Part shown: positions 42,517-52,430 of the stretch, in pieces
Numbering within the stretch: the first letter of the stretch is position 1
Layout of the letters: every line of letters starts with the position of its first letter
Assembly (NCBI RefSeq): GCF_028912405.1
Contig: NZ_JAKELO010000002.1
Location: forward strand, 496,001-560,000
DNA from: Methanogenium marinum
Lineage (GTDB): Archaea; Halobacteriota; Methanomicrobia; Methanomicrobiales; Methanomicrobiaceae
DNA: 64,000 nucleotides
Direction: 5' to 3'
Translations under genes and position numbers: made by a program
Notes under the pieces: model-generated
Databases searched by the model: none
Told to the model about the DNA's origin: nothing
The model's input: the letters and a program-made list of their open reading frames with translations, nothing else

Positions 42517-44094
42517 ATGAAAAAAGCATGTCTCAAAAAGAATACGAAACCGGGACAGTCGCAAGAGCTGCGGCAGGTCGCTTTCTTCGGCGATTCGAAA
42601 CGCATTCAGAGTAGAGTAACCATTTTTGACACCACCCTCAGGGATGGTGAACAGACACCCGGCGTGTCATTTACCCGTGATGAAAAAGTAACCATCGCAC
42701 ATCAGCTTTCAGATATTGGTGTTCATGCCATCGAAGCAGGATTTCCCGCATCGTCTGATGATGAAAAAACATTTGTAAGGGAAATTGCCTCAGAAGGACT
42801 GGAGAGTAGCATCTGCGGTCTCGCACGGGCAACTCAGAGAGACGTAGAGGCATGTGCCGACTGTGGTGTTGATATAATCCACGTCTTCATACCAACGTCA
42901 GAAGTGCAGCGCGTGCACACCATCAAAAAGACCCATGAGGAGGTCGTCGAAATCACACGTTCTATTGTCCGGTTTGCCCGCGACCATGCAGACCAGGTGA
43001 TGTTCTCGGCGATGGATGCCACACGCACCGGAATAGACGAACTCACTGAAGTATACCAGACAGCTGTGGATGCAGGGGCCACAATCCTCAATGTGCCCGA
43101 CACCGTTGGAGTAGCATCCCCGACATCCATGAAAGCACTTCTTTCCACCCTTTCAGATACTATTGCCTGCCCACTCGATGTGCACTGCCACAATGACTTC
43201 GGCATGGCAGTTGCAAACACCATATCTGCAGTAGAGGGAGGGGCATCCCAGGTACAGGTAACCGTCAACGGAATAGGGGAACGGGCAGGGAACGCAGACA
43301 TCGCGCAGACTGTGATGGCACTGGAGTCCATATATGGCATCAGGACAGGAATCAGCACCGAAAGGCTGGTAGAGACATCACGGATGGTTTCACGCTTCTC
43401 AGGCATCTCAGTAGGCCCGACACACCCGGTCGTGGGAGAGAATGCATTCGCCCACGAGAGCGGCATACATTCACAGGGAGTGCTCGCAGAGGCAAGCACG
43501 TTTGAACCGGGCATTATGACACCAGAGATGGTCGGGCACCGCAGAAGACTGAAACTGGGCAAGCATGTTGGTCGCCATGCTGTATCACAGATGCTCTCCG
43601 ATGCACACATCACCACAAAAGAAAACGAACTGGACGAAATTGTCGCACAGGTCAAAGAGATTTCAAACCGCGGGAGAAAAGTTACGGAAAATGATCTCTT
43701 TGAGATTGCAGAGACAATCATCGGCAAAACAGGTATTGAAAAGACCGTTGTCCTCAATGACATCACCGTTATCAACGGAAACCACGTGATGGCAACAGCC
43801 ACTGTCAGAGCAAATGTGGAAGGGAAAGAAACGATTTGCTGCAGAATCGGAAACGGACCAGTCGATGCTGCCATGAAAGCAGTCGTGGGTATAGTCCCTG
43901 AAGAGTTGACATTAAAAGAATTCTCCGTATCCGCCATCTCAGGCGGGAGTGACGCCATTGGCCACGTATCCATTGCTGTTGAGGATGCAAAAGGAAGATT
44001 GTACGATGCCAGCGCCTCATCGGACGATATCGTCCTTGCATCAGCAGAGGCGATGGTTAATGCACTGAATCTCGTGTACCGGTTAAAAAAATAA
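42517..44094 (+). CDS. 2-isopropylmalate synthase / (R)-citramalate synthase family
   Basis: Condenses acetyl-CoA with a 2-oxo acid (2-oxoisovalerate or pyruvate), feeding leucine or isoleucine synthesis. About 525 residues from the ATG at 42517. The catalytic barrel starts IFDTTLRDGEQTPGVSFT, has HCHNDFGMAVANT for metal binding and GNADIAQTVMALE; the C-terminal LeuA dimer/regulatory domain (about 400-520) is present, which argues against the homocitrate synthase AksA. LeuA and CimA cannot be separated by eye. Starts further downstream near codon 30-50 are also possible. Confidence 0.85.
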   Translation: MKKACLKKNTKPGQSQELRQVAFFGDSKRIQSRVTIFDTTLRDGEQTPGVSFTRDEKVTIAHQLSDIGVHAIEAGFPASSDDEKTFVREIASEGLESSICGLARATQRDVEACADCGVDIIHVFIPTSEVQRVHTIKKTHEEVVEITRSIVRFARDHADQVMFSAMDATRTGIDELTEVYQTAVDAGATILNVPDTVGVASPTSMKALLSTLSDTIACPLDVHCHNDFGMAVANTISAVEGGASQVQVTVNGIGERAGNADIAQTVMALESIYGIRTGISTERLVETSRMVSRFSGISVGPTHPVVGENAFAHESGIHSQGVLAEASTFEPGIMTPEMVGHRRRLKLGKHVGRHAVSQMLSDAHITTKENELDEIVAQVKEISNRGRKVTENDLFEIAETIIGKTGIEKTVVLNDITVINGNHVMATATVRANVEGKETICCRIGNGPVDAAMKAVVGIVPEELTLKEFSVSAISGGSDAIGHVSIAVEDAKGRLYDASASSDDIVLASAEAMVNALNLVYRLKK

Positions 44095-44100
44095 GGATAA

Positions 44101-44463
44101 TCAGTTCATTGAGGGTGTTTTAACACTCTCAAGCGCACTTTTTATCTGGGCCTGAAGCTGCTCAAACTTTGAAGTGAGAGCTTTTTCCTGCTTTTCAAGT
44201 GATTTTATTCTGAGTTCTAATGTTTCAGTCTTCTCTGTCAGATCTGCAATAACCTTATCACGATCCTGCTTCATCATCACGGTTCCGATGGTGACATAGA
44301 CTTCTGATTCTTCAGAGATGCTTCCAAGCTCCGCCTCTGCTTTGCGGGCCTCTTTTGCCATCATCTCAAATTGTGACTTCTGCTGAATAATGGTCCCAAG
44401 TTGCTGCTGGACCTGCTGAATCATTGCAATCTGATTCTGAACTTTTGGTGAAACTCCATTCAT
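44101..44463 (-). CDS. pfdB: Prefoldin subunit beta
   Basis: Chaperone that holds unfolded proteins for the thermosome, as an alpha2beta4 jellyfish-shaped hexamer. 120 residues: N- and C-terminal coiled-coil helices around a short beta hairpin (VYVTIGTVMMKQDRDKVIADL). It begins MNGVSPKVQNQIAMIQQVQQQL, typical of archaeal beta. It overlaps Pcc1 by four bases (ATGA) and ends the superoperon. Confidence 0.93.
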   Translation of the reverse strand: MNGVSPKVQNQIAMIQQVQQQLGTIIQQKSQFEMMAKEARKAEAELGSISEESEVYVTIGTVMMKQDRDKVIADLTEKTETLELRIKSLEKQEKALTSKFEQLQAQIKSALESVKTPSMN

Positions 44464-44720
44464 TTCAATACTTCCTGCATCTCTTCTGCAATCATAATTA
44501 TTCGAAGATATGAATTTACTGCCGCCCTGAGTGCGGAGATGTCCTCCCCTTCAACAGACAGAACAATTCTCCCATCCGTTTCCCGGGAGAGCGAGGCGCA
44601 TGAACGCCCCATATCTCCCATCTCCGGAAGTGCAGCTACATATAGCACATCAGGACGAGCGGTCCTGATGTGAAACACTGCTTTGTGTTCCCGAAGGTTT
44701 TTCTGCGATTCTGAGGACAT
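44460..44720 (-). CDS. pcc1: KEOPS complex subunit Pcc1
   Basis: Small subunit of the KEOPS complex that makes N6-threonylcarbamoyladenosine in tRNA. About 86 residues ending with SLSRETDGRIVLSVEGEDISALRAAVNSYLRIIMIAEEMQ, the family's dimerisation helix. The start is uncertain: the frame opens at 44756, but ATG 44720 (MSSESQKNL) is used here and gives a 71-base overlap with the Brix gene; a GTG at about 44678 would reduce it further. kae1, bud32 and cgi121 are not in this window. Confidence 0.8.
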   Translation of the reverse strand: MSSESQKNLREHKAVFHIRTARPDVLYVAALPEMGDMGRSCASLSRETDGRIVLSVEGEDISALRAAVNSYLRIIMIAEEMQEVLK

Positions 44721-45096
44721 ATCCTTTTTTCTGCGTCCCATGGAACAGGATTTCATTCACACCAGCATCCGTGAGGGTAATATCCAGGCATTCTGCCAAT
44801 TCATGATACACCAACTCACTGCCAGTGCGAAGTCCCCTTTCAAGGGGCACGTCACGCGGGGATACGGAAAATCCTGTAAGAAGAATCCCGGCTATCAGAT
44901 CACCGGAGACATACGTCTCAATCAGAATTTTTCTTCCCCGTCGCGAGACTATCAAAACGATATCTCCCCAGGATAATACTTCATCAACTCCTGCCTTCCC
45001 ACGAGAGGAATATTTTCCCCCCAGAGAAAATGCAAGATCCTTCCCCAGAGTCCGCAACTCCGGGGCAGGTTTCCGTGATGTTGTAACAAGCTTCAT
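44650..45096 (-). CDS. Archaeal Brix-domain ribosome biogenesis protein (Imp4-like)
   Basis: 148 residues starting [23 protein letters not shown], the archaeal Brix signature, with [16 protein letters not shown] and GPSxS-type core further on. Eukaryotic relatives (Imp4, Brx1) act in rRNA processing; archaeal ones are assumed to do similar work. Its ATG overlaps the Rpo12 stop (ATGA) and its end overlaps Pcc1. Confidence 0.88.
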   Translation of the reverse strand: MKLVTTSRKPAPELRTLGKDLAFSLGGKYSSRGKAGVDEVLSWGDIVLIVSRRGRKILIETYVSGDLIAGILLTGFSVSPRDVPLERGLRTGSELVYHELAECLDITLTDAGVNEILFHGTQKKGYVLRIAEKPSGTQSSVSHQDRSS

Positions 45097-45224
45097 CGGG
45101 ATTTGAGGGTTTTTATCCCTGCCCCGCGCTCTTTAAAGAGAATTCGGTGACCACAATAAGGACAACGGACATTGACATCCACTTCGACCCTTTGTTTACA
45201 CCGGGCACACTTGTATCCAGACAC
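45093..45224 (-). CDS. rpoP: RNA polymerase subunit Rpo12 (RpoP)
   Basis: 43-residue zinc-ribbon subunit of archaeal RNA polymerase, starting at GTG 45224: [14 protein letters not shown], then [14 protein letters not shown]. The four cysteines (C..C...C..C) bind zinc, and the RILFKERG ending is diagnostic of the Rpb12/RpoP family. It sits 10 bases after rpl37ae and overlaps the Brix gene start. Confidence 0.93.
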   Translation of the reverse strand: MSGYKCARCKQRVEVDVNVRCPYCGHRILFKERGAGIKTLKSR

Positions 45225-45234
45225 GACGGAGTCA

Positions 45235-45525
45235 CTACTCCTTGATCAGTGAACGTTCAATGGTACGAAGTGCAACCTTCAGATTTGGTGTCTGCGGCGC
45301 ATATGCACCACCAGCAAACTTGAAACCGCACTTGCGGCATTCCCAGATACCGGTACCCTTCCGGGCAACAGCCTGTGTATCACAGCGCGGACATACATGC
45401 TTCGCGCGTGAAACTGTCTCGATCTCGTTGACACGCTTCCGAAGGAATCGCCCATAGCGTGGCCCAAATCTGCCAGCACTTCCTGTAATACGTCCCTTTG
45501 CTCTCTGGTTACTCTTTTTTGCCAT
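45235..45525 (-). CDS. rpl37ae: 50S ribosomal protein L37Ae (eL43)
   Basis: 96 residues starting [25 protein letters not shown], with a C4 zinc ribbon (CPRCDTQA...[10 protein letters not shown]). The normal archaeal eL43 length. Probably has its own promoter: AATATATAC at about 45549-45557 lies about 28 bases before the ATG. Confidence 0.96.
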   Translation of the reverse strand: MAKKSNQRAKGRITGSAGRFGPRYGRFLRKRVNEIETVSRAKHVCPRCDTQAVARKGTGIWECRKCGFKFAGGAYAPQTPNLKVALRTIERSLIKE

Positions 45526-45548
45526 GTAATATTGCCCCTGATATGTCT

Positions 45549-45557
45549 GTATATATT
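45549..45557 (-). promoter_or_regulatory. Internal TATA box ahead of rpl37ae
   Basis: AATATATAC on the minus strand, in the 47-base gap between SBDS and L37Ae, 28 bases upstream of the L37Ae start. It would start a second, probably leaderless, transcript inside the superoperon. Confidence 0.5.
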
Positions 45558-45572
45558 TTCTCTCAACCTTTA

Positions 45573-46274
45573 TTAATCCTGATCAAGAATCTTCAATTCA
45601 GCGTCCCCTTTTGTGAGACGGTTGATGAGGGAGTAGAACTCCTCCTGAATTCCCGCAGGGATGCGAACAACACAGATCCATGATCCGTCATTCTGCCACT
45701 GATCCCGCTCTATGGTTGTTGCTGTGCGAAGTTCACCATACGCCTTTGGCGCATAATCAGCAGGAATCTTCACTGCAAATTTCATCTCAGCAAACTTGAT
45801 CGGTATTAACGGCCGTAATGCCTTTACGACATCCTTTACCTGCTCATCAACATGTTTGAACGGATCCACACTAACCTTCGCCTGCTCCATTGCCATCTCA
45901 ATACGCACACGGGGATGAGGAAGTTTCGTCTGGGGATTGATAGCATTCCGGGAGATGAATGTCACAATCTGATTCCGCTTGTCCTCAGTCATCCGTTTCC
46001 GCTGCTCTGAGGTCAGGTGGATCTCCCCTTTCCTGATGATACGCTCGGCAATCGGTTCGAATTCAACCGTATCAAATACCTTTTTCAGTGTCTCTTCAGG
46101 TGATTTTTCAGCTTTTGACGAATTTTCAAAGATATACAGTGCTGCCACTGCATCCTCTACCGGAATGTCGTCACCCTGTCTGATAGCAGCTGCCAAGTCA
46201 GGGTCAACGAGAATTTCAAATCGTTCCCCATGGCTCTCAAGCCGTGCGACAACTGCCTGGTCAAGCGGAATCAT
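45573..46274 (-). CDS. SBDS ribosome maturation factor
   Basis: 233 residues in three domains: the SBDS N-terminal domain ([28 protein letters not shown]), a central helical domain ([33 protein letters not shown]), and a C-terminal ferredoxin-like domain. The family releases the anti-association factor aIF6 from large subunits. It lies directly downstream of psmA (16 bases). Confidence 0.95.
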   Translation of the reverse strand: MIPLDQAVVARLESHGERFEILVDPDLAAAIRQGDDIPVEDAVAALYIFENSSKAEKSPEETLKKVFDTVEFEPIAERIIRKGEIHLTSEQRKRMTEDKRNQIVTFISRNAINPQTKLPHPRVRIEMAMEQAKVSVDPFKHVDEQVKDVVKALRPLIPIKFAEMKFAVKIPADYAPKAYGELRTATTIERDQWQNDGSWICVVRIPAGIQEEFYSLINRLTKGDAELKILDQD

Positions 46275-46290
46275 ATATCTTGTTCACCAC

Positions 46291-47037
46291 CTACTGATCT
46301 TCAGTAGCCTTTTCCGGTACAAACGTGGTGGTATATTCGCTAACTTCCTCTTTGGTCATCTTCCTGAACATGCCGGTTTCAAGAGGTATGATACCTATCT
46401 CAACATTGTCCACGTCAAATTTGCCTTCCGTTGCAGCATACAATGCCTCAAGGCCAAGATTGATCGATTTCGCACAATCCATATCATCGGTGTACTTCTC
46501 ATCGAAGACCTTCATGACAGCAGGCCGACCAGTACCAATTCCCGTTGCCTTGTATTCCAGCAGAGTGCCGGACGGATCCGTCTCAAAGAGTCGGGGAGCG
46601 CCATCACTCACACCAGCAATCAGAAGAGCAGTGCCATACGGACGGGCACCACCAAACTGTGTGTACGTCTGCATATGATCACATAGTTTCTTAGAGAGAG
46701 TCCCAAGATCTATAGACTCATTATACGATACCCGGTTTATCTGGCATTCTACCCTGGCTCGATCAACAAGTGCCCGTGCATCCCCTACAAGACCAGAGGA
46801 AGCAACGGCAATATGACCATCTATTTTGAATATTTTCTCAATTGAGGTCTGTTCCAGAAGGCGGGAACTGACTCGCTTATCCACAATGAGAACAACTCCA
46901 TCTTTACATTTGATACCGACGGCTGTTGTCCCCCTCTTAACTGCTTCACGGGCATACTCTACCTGGTACAGTCTGCCATCAGGGCTGAACACAGTAATAG
47001 CCCTGTCATATCCCATTTGTGCCTGCATTGGCTGCAT
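46291..47037 (-). CDS. psmA: Proteasome subunit alpha
   Basis: Outer-ring subunit of the archaeal 20S proteasome, 248 residues. The N-terminal gate and [27 protein letters not shown] signature are typical. The catalytic threonine belongs to the beta subunit, which is not in this window. Its ATG overlaps the rnp2 stop by one base. Confidence 0.96.
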   Translation of the reverse strand: MQPMQAQMGYDRAITVFSPDGRLYQVEYAREAVKRGTTAVGIKCKDGVVLIVDKRVSSRLLEQTSIEKIFKIDGHIAVASSGLVGDARALVDRARVECQINRVSYNESIDLGTLSKKLCDHMQTYTQFGGARPYGTALLIAGVSDGAPRLFETDPSGTLLEYKATGIGTGRPAVMKVFDEKYTDDMDCAKSINLGLEALYAATEGKFDVDNVEIGIIPLETGMFRKMTKEEVSEYTTTFVPEKATEDQ

Positions 47038-47519
47038 CAGAAATCCTCCAAATCATCTGTATTTAAGTACAGTGCTGTTGTTTGTTTAATACCCTGTTGA
47101 ACTAAATCAACCTTTTGACCCGATATCCTGAGAATCCGGTAGGTATTTTCACCAATTTTACAATTTCCCTCATCAGAGGGCAAAGAACAAATTACGATCT
47201 TTTTCTTTAGTCCATGGATGGTACCTGAGGTGACAAACGGGTGCAGAGCCACCGGAGCACCCCCTACATCTGTCACGGTTGCAAGAGCCGTTTCTACGTC
47301 ATCTTCAGTACCACGAATACAACGCAGAATGACAAACCCCCCACCACAGGATATGACACTGGTCCGCATTGTTGCGGCACCAGTATCGCCAAAAAGGGAT
47401 GCCTCGCACCCCAGAATCGCATAATGCATATCCCGTGCTGATGCAGAGCACCACTGCGGCACCATCTCAGCAGCAATGTAGCGCCAGTTTGGCCGTTGTG
47501 TCGGTGGAAGGGGCCTCAT
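47037..47519 (-). CDS. rnp2: RNase P protein subunit Pop5 (Rnp2)
   Basis: 160 residues starting [19 protein letters not shown]; the Pop5/Rpp14 fold runs to about residue 110, with a longer C-terminal part ([34 protein letters not shown]...) than the shortest homologues. It removes tRNA 5' leaders as part of RNase P with Rnp3. It starts inside the rnp3 end (ATGA). Confidence 0.88.
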   Translation of the reverse strand: MRPLPPTQRPNWRYIAAEMVPQWCSASARDMHYAILGCEASLFGDTGAATMRTSVISCGGGFVILRCIRGTEDDVETALATVTDVGGAPVALHPFVTSGTIHGLKKKIVICSLPSDEGNCKIGENTYRILRISGQKVDLVQQGIKQTTALYLNTDDLEDF

Positions 47520-48157
47520 TTGATCACCTCCACTGATCGACGGGGTGACAGTAATGCTGCCGGGGTAGAAAGTGCCTCACAAACCTGCAGTTCATCAAGC
47601 CCCGCCACCGCACCCAGACGGGCAAACGCCCTGACAGAACGCAGACCAACGAGGGAACGTCCCCCGGATGAAATAGTCAGCATAAATCCATACTTTTGAG
47701 ACAGACGGCTTATTTCACGGTAGCGTTCCAGTGCCCGCTGTCTTCGTGAACCTGACTCCACTATGATACGCGAAAGATCAATATCCACAGCAACACCCCG
47801 ATCAGCAGCCATCCGGGCACTCACATGATCAAAGGCTCGTCTGTCTGTATGATGAATTCCCCGGAGAATATTCAGGGAAATATTTCCCAGAATTGCACGG
47901 TTAAAAACGGCATCCCCCGCATGAACCATCACAACATCTGTCTTTGGTGCACCCCGGAGCGCATCCCTGCAGGACTTCACGGAGTTTGCAGTAATATCTG
48001 CCCCTGAGAGAAAACGGACATTCCCTACCGTGCAACCCGCAGGGATACCCACAGCTATTGCCCCGGTAAAACCCCGCAGTTCAAGCTCATCTGCGAGCCT
48101 CCGAAGGGAGGTATCTCCCACCGGATATGGATAAATACATGCATCAGCAGTCTTCAT
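47516..48157 (-). CDS. rnp3: RNase P protein subunit p30 (Rnp3)
   Basis: 213 residues with the PHP-like TIM barrel of Rpp30: KTADACIYPYP, VVMVHAGDAVFNRAIL, VDIDLSRIIVESGSR and the C-terminal GRSLVGLRSVRAFARLGAV. It partners with Rnp2, encoded directly downstream with a four-base overlap. Confidence 0.9.
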   Translation of the reverse strand: MKTADACIYPYPVGDTSLRRLADELELRGFTGAIAVGIPAGCTVGNVRFLSGADITANSVKSCRDALRGAPKTDVVMVHAGDAVFNRAILGNISLNILRGIHHTDRRAFDHVSARMAADRGVAVDIDLSRIIVESGSRRQRALERYREISRLSQKYGFMLTISSGGRSLVGLRSVRAFARLGAVAGLDELQVCEALSTPAALLSPRRSVEVIK

Positions 48158-48248
48158 AACAAATGTGTCCCTGCGGCAGAAATGAATAATTTGTGTCAGC
48201 CGGAAACTGCCGCATGTATCCCGGCATCAGCTGGAAAAGAAAAAAGGG

Positions 48249-48839
48249 TTATTTCCCTTTGTTTCCGTTTGAACGGATACTTGGACGAGTGTGTTCGGTT
48301 CCTTTTCCACGTTTGCCCATACCACGTCCCTTCACACCAGCACTGGTCTTACCACGCTCGGCACGACCACGGTGGACCGGATCTGCCATCCATCCGAGGT
48401 GCGGGTCATTAACGATTGACGGGTGGTGCCCATCAACGAGAATAACTTCATACCACTTCTGGCGACCATCCTCTCCAACCCAGTATGAGTTCAGTGCTTC
48501 CATGTTACGGTACTTGCGGCAGGCACGCTCTTCAGCGATACGCTGGATACTCTTACCCATGGTCACCTTGCGCATACCCATCCGGCTTGTCCGGCGTCCA
48601 CGGATATACCTGGATTTCCTTCGTCCACCACGGCGAATGCCGACACGGACCACAATGATACCCTGCTTTGCACGGTATCCAAGGGTGCGTGCACGGTCGA
48701 TACGAGTTGGGCGCTCAATACGCACAACACTACCTTCCCGTCTCCAAATCTGCATCCGGTTCCACAGAAGCTGCTTGACTTCTGATTCGTCTGGTTTTTT
48801 CCATGCCTCACGGACATAGGCGTACATTGATTTTGACAT
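48249..48839 (-). CDS. rpl15e: 50S ribosomal protein L15e
   Basis: 196 residues, very basic, with the typical [24 protein letters not shown] start, [18 protein letters not shown] and [17 protein letters not shown]. First gene of the superoperon; 91 bases separate it from rnp3. Confidence 0.97.
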   Translation of the reverse strand: MSKSMYAYVREAWKKPDESEVKQLLWNRMQIWRREGSVVRIERPTRIDRARTLGYRAKQGIIVVRVGIRRGGRRKSRYIRGRRTSRMGMRKVTMGKSIQRIAEERACRKYRNMEALNSYWVGEDGRQKWYEVILVDGHHPSIVNDPHLGWMADPVHRGRAERGKTSAGVKGRGMGKRGKGTEHTRPSIRSNGNKGK

Positions 48840-48937
48840 TGGTTTTCACCATGAAGGTTCAGCCATCCATTATGTATGGCCACATCCCTTTTTCCAGCGG
48901 GTATACACCCGGCGGTTCCCATATATTAGACCTTTGT

Positions 48938-48950
48938 CTATTAAATATAG
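48938..48950 (-). promoter_or_regulatory. TATA box for the superoperon
   Basis: CTATATTTAATAG on the minus strand, about 100 bases upstream of the L15e ATG. A transcript starting near 48918 would have a leader of about 80 bases. Confidence 0.6.
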
Positions 48951-48962
48951 AGGGGTGCTGAT

Positions 48963-49427
48963 TCAGGACTTCCGTTTCTCAGTGACACATATTCCCTCAA
49001 TGGATGTCTCCGGATACTGCCCGTCCTCATCTTTTTCAGCGGATTTGACCATATCCCATATCGTGAGAAGCGCCACACTGACACCGGTCAGAGCTTCCAT
49101 TTCAACACCAGTCCGGCCGTATGTCCGCACGGCCACCTCTGCTGAGATAAAACCATCACCATCATGGAAATCCACATCGACACCACCGACCGGAAGCGGA
49201 TGGCACATCGGAATCAGCGATGATGTCTGCTTTACCGCCAGGATGGCTGCAATCCGTGCTGTTGCAAGCACATTTCCCTTGATAACTTCTCCCGACCGGA
49301 TGGCCTCCAGCGTCTCCGGACGGAGATGAATCCGGCCTTCTGCCCGTGCAAGGCGATGTACGTCATCCTTCTCTGTTACATCCACCATATAGGCACGATC
49401 ATTATTGATATGAGAAAATTCTGGCAT
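48963..49427 (-). CDS. moaC: Cyclic pyranopterin monophosphate synthase MoaC
   Basis: Second step of molybdopterin synthesis, 154 residues. Family motifs are visible: MVDVTEKDDVHRLARAEG, KGNVLATARIAAILAVKQTSSLIPMCHPLP and GRTGVEMEALTGVSVALLTIWDM. Methanogens need the cofactor for formylmethanofuran dehydrogenase. It lies 48 bases downstream of nnr. Confidence 0.96.
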   Translation of the reverse strand: MPEFSHINNDRAYMVDVTEKDDVHRLARAEGRIHLRPETLEAIRSGEVIKGNVLATARIAAILAVKQTSSLIPMCHPLPVGGVDVDFHDGDGFISAEVAVRTYGRTGVEMEALTGVSVALLTIWDMVKSAEKDEDGQYPETSIEGICVTEKRKS

Positions 49428-49475
49428 ATTGTCTCTCCATCTCCGGTTCCTGTCACTGCAGTTCCGGAGATTCTG

Positions 49476-50888
49476 TCAGAATGCTTCGTTATGATCTGAC
49501 TTATTATGATATGCCTTACGATTGTGGCCACTGTTCGCACCAGAAAGGACCGGGGGGATCTGCATCAGGAGATCTGTCGCAGCAAGACCATCACCCAAAT
49601 CAGCCAGAGATTCTCCGGCACAGCCATTGACATAGGCACCCAGGGCTGCTGCCTCAAATGCCGGAAGACGACAGAATAATGCCCCTACGATACCTGAAAG
49701 AACATCCCCGGTACCGCCAACGGTCATATGCGGGGTGCCACTACGGCTGAACCGTACACGGGCAGTATCAGATATAACATCAACCAACCCTTTTGCGAGT
49801 GTGACTCCGGCAGGCCCGTGATCACGCACCATGCGGGCACGCCCGGCAGCGTCGTCCGGCAGCCGGCAGCCTGTCATCCGAAAAAACTCTCCCGCATGAG
49901 GTGTATATATCGAATTATCTGCAACCGGCAAAGGCTGCCGGAGGGCATCCGCATCAAAGACAGCCCGCCCCATATATTCGGCAATCTCTAAAATGACCTG
50001 ATGACTTTCCGTCCCCAGGCCACACCCACATACCGTAACATCGGCATGCTCCGCAAGCCCGGCAAGCAGGTCCGTGTCCTCTTCGTTAATCACCGACCCC
50101 CCGGTCCGTTCCACAATAAGATCAGGACAGGGGAGCAGATTCGGAGTTGCCACCCGGACGAGATCTGCCCCCGCACGGATGGCTGCCATCCCGGCAAGAT
50201 ACGGCGCACCCTGATACGGCCCGCCACCAATGACCAACACCTCACCCCCCGCGCCCTTATGACTGCCCGCTGCTTTTGCCGGCAGGAGTAGCAGATCCCC
50301 CGGCCCCATGAAACACTCGGCTTCATCCGGAATGCCTATGTCAATAACCACAGGATCACCCCCTTTTGACCGGTGAAATGAACAGAAAACCTTTGCAGGA
50401 AGACCGGGAGTCGGCGTATCTGCAGCCACCACCGGGACACCCGATTCCCGCACGACTCTTACAGCAGTAACATATGGCTCCCGAAGCCCTCCCCGGATGC
50501 CGGTGCCCAGCATGGCATCGACGATGACATCTGCTGAAGAAATACTGTCCCTGCACGCCAAAAGAGCATCCGGAGTATCAGCAATAATGACAGAGACACT
50601 GCAATGAGAGAGAACATGTAAATTACGGGCGGCTTCCTGCGTCCGTATTTCACGCGACATGCATAACACCGTCACCATACAATCCCTGCAGAGATGGCGG
50701 GCTGCGACAAACCCGTCCCCACCGTTGTTGCCTTTCCCACAGATTACCACAACATGGCCAGGAGACATACCCCTCACATAGTCTGCCAGACCTTTTCCCG
50801 CACTCTCCATCAGCTGAACAGCAGACACTCCCAGTGCCTGCGCATTGGCATCAACTGAGCGCATCCTTTCCGGGCTTATGATACCCAT
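49476..50888 (-). CDS. nnr: Bifunctional NAD(P)H-hydrate epimerase and ADP-dependent dehydratase
   Basis: Repairs damaged NAD(P)H hydrates. From the ATG at 50888 (MGIISPERMRSVDANAQALG) it has about 470 residues. The N-terminal YjeF epimerase domain includes VVICGKGNNGGDGFVAARHL; the C-terminal ribokinase-like dehydratase includes GGPYQGAPYLAGMAAIRAGADLV, VFDADALR and GGTGDVLSGIVGAL. The frame is open another 15 codons upstream. Followed by moaC. Confidence 0.93.
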   Translation of the reverse strand: MGIISPERMRSVDANAQALGVSAVQLMESAGKGLADYVRGMSPGHVVVICGKGNNGGDGFVAARHLCRDCMVTVLCMSREIRTQEAARNLHVLSHCSVSVIIADTPDALLACRDSISSADVIVDAMLGTGIRGGLREPYVTAVRVVRESGVPVVAADTPTPGLPAKVFCSFHRSKGGDPVVIDIGIPDEAECFMGPGDLLLLPAKAAGSHKGAGGEVLVIGGGPYQGAPYLAGMAAIRAGADLVRVATPNLLPCPDLIVERTGGSVINEEDTDLLAGLAEHADVTVCGCGLGTESHQVILEIAEYMGRAVFDADALRQPLPVADNSIYTPHAGEFFRMTGCRLPDDAAGRARMVRDHGPAGVTLAKGLVDVISDTARVRFSRSGTPHMTVGGTGDVLSGIVGALFCRLPAFEAAALGAYVNGCAGESLADLGDGLAATDLLMQIPPVLSGANSGHNRKAYHNKSDHNEAF

Positions 50889-51044
50889 TTCCAGAAATTC
50901 ACAAAATTCTATCGAATACTGTCCAGGATTCATCTTCGTGGCACCTGCCTACACTCCTATCAGACTCATTTACTGTTCTCCCCCATTAACGTTCCACCAT
51001 AAAGGCACCTTTCATCAGAGAGCAATGACAACCACTACACAGCA

Positions 51045-52430
51045 ATGACGTTTGAAGATGATGTACGGAGAGTTGCCCGGCAGATACAGGATGCAGACAC
51101 GGTCACCGTGATATCCCATATCGATGCAGACGGCATCACCAGTGAAGCAATCATGATGCAGGCATGCGCAGATGCGGGAATCCCTGCGCAGAGCGTCTTC
51201 GTACGTCAGCTTGAACCAATGACCATGAAATATGTGCCTGAAGACAGCAGTCTGAAAGTCTTCATCGACCTCGGCGCAGGACAACAGAATCTGCTTGAGG
51301 AACGAAGCATGGGCACCGAAGATGTGGCCATTATCGACCACCATGTCGCACAGAATGTTGACACACCATATCTGCAGGCAAACGGCCAGCCGTATGGCTA
51401 CAATCAGCTATCAGCAGCAGGTATCGGATATCTCGTCGCAAAGGAAATGAACCCGGGACATCCCCACCTTGGAATACTTGCACAGAACGCTGTCGTCGGA
51501 AATGTTGGTGACATGATGGCACGGGAGCACTGTGGCCTGACAGGGCCGGCACACGAAATCGCAGCAGACGGAGAACGGGCGGGAACAATCAGAATTGTGC
51601 CACAGGAGCTGAACTGCTACGGCATCTCCACCCGCCCCCTCAGGATCTGTCTTTCATACAGTGATGACCCGTTCATCCCGGGGATCTCCAATAACGAACA
51701 GAAGGCAGAAGCATTCCTCAGGAAACTGGAGATAGAAGAGCGAACCGCAGGCGGCAGACAGCGTGTTTGGGAAGACCTTAACCAGAACGAGAAGTCTGCC
51801 ATCATCAATGGTCTTGCACAGCAGATGCTTGCAACCGGACAGGACATATCCCGTCTTCTCGCAGAGCACTACATATTCCCGGGCGAAGAAAAAGGAACAC
51901 CGCTTCGAAATGCGTCTGAGTATGCGACCATGCTCAATGCCTGCGGTCGCTGGGCCAAACCACGGGTGGGAAGTGCGGTCTGCGCCGGCGACCGGGCACA
52001 GGCATATCGCGAAGGAGAAGAGATGCTGCGCCATCACAAACGGATCATACGGGAAATGATGGAGTACATCCTTGATACGGGCACCACTGCACTAAGCCAT
52101 ATACAGCACATCCATGTCGGTGACCGGTTTCCGGATACCATCGTAGGAATAGGGGCAGGGATGGCACTCTCCAAACTGGATTACGAAAAACCAATCATGA
52201 TCCTCTGCTACCTCAATGACGATCCTGAACTCACGAAGGTATCCATGCGAACCAATACACGGATGGTTGAACGGGGGGTCGACCTGCAGGCAGCACTCAT
52301 CACAGCATCTGAAGAGATCGGTGGAGGCGGCGGAGGACATAAGATAGCTGCGGGAGCATATATACCACGGAATGCCGAAGAGGGGTTTGCAGAACGTGTC
52401 AACAGAATTATCGCAGAACAGCGCAATTAA
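51045..52430 (+). CDS. DHH-family phosphoesterase (archaeal RecJ-like)
   Basis: 461 residues. The DHH motifs are VISHIDADGITSE (motif I), IDLGAGQ, IIDHH (motif III) and GNVGDMMAREH. The DHHA1 C-terminus has GGGGGGHKIAAGAYIP. Archaeal members act as single-strand nucleases or as partners of the replicative CMG complex (GAN-like). Its substrate cannot be told from the sequence. First gene of a four-gene cluster reading rightward. Confidence 0.88.
   Translation: MTFEDDVRRVARQIQDADTVTVISHIDADGITSEAIMMQACADAGIPAQSVFVRQLEPMTMKYVPEDSSLKVFIDLGAGQQNLLEERSMGTEDVAIIDHHVAQNVDTPYLQANGQPYGYNQLSAAGIGYLVAKEMNPGHPHLGILAQNAVVGNVGDMMAREHCGLTGPAHEIAADGERAGTIRIVPQELNCYGISTRPLRICLSYSDDPFIPGISNNEQKAEAFLRKLEIEERTAGGRQRVWEDLNQNEKSAIINGLAQQMLATGQDISRLLAEHYIFPGEEKGTPLRNASEYATMLNACGRWAKPRVGSAVCAGDRAQAYREGEEMLRHHKRIIREMMEYILDTGTTALSHIQHIHVGDRFPDTIVGIGAGMALSKLDYEKPIMILCYLNDDPELTKVSMRTNTRMVERGVDLQAALITASEEIGGGGGGHKIAAGAYIPRNAEEGFAERVNRIIAEQRN

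Noticed and set aside
42834-43973. A 379-codon minus-strand frame opposite the LeuA-family gene
   Set aside because: Antisense shadow: low complexity, no motif, and the plus-strand gene shows all family motifs.
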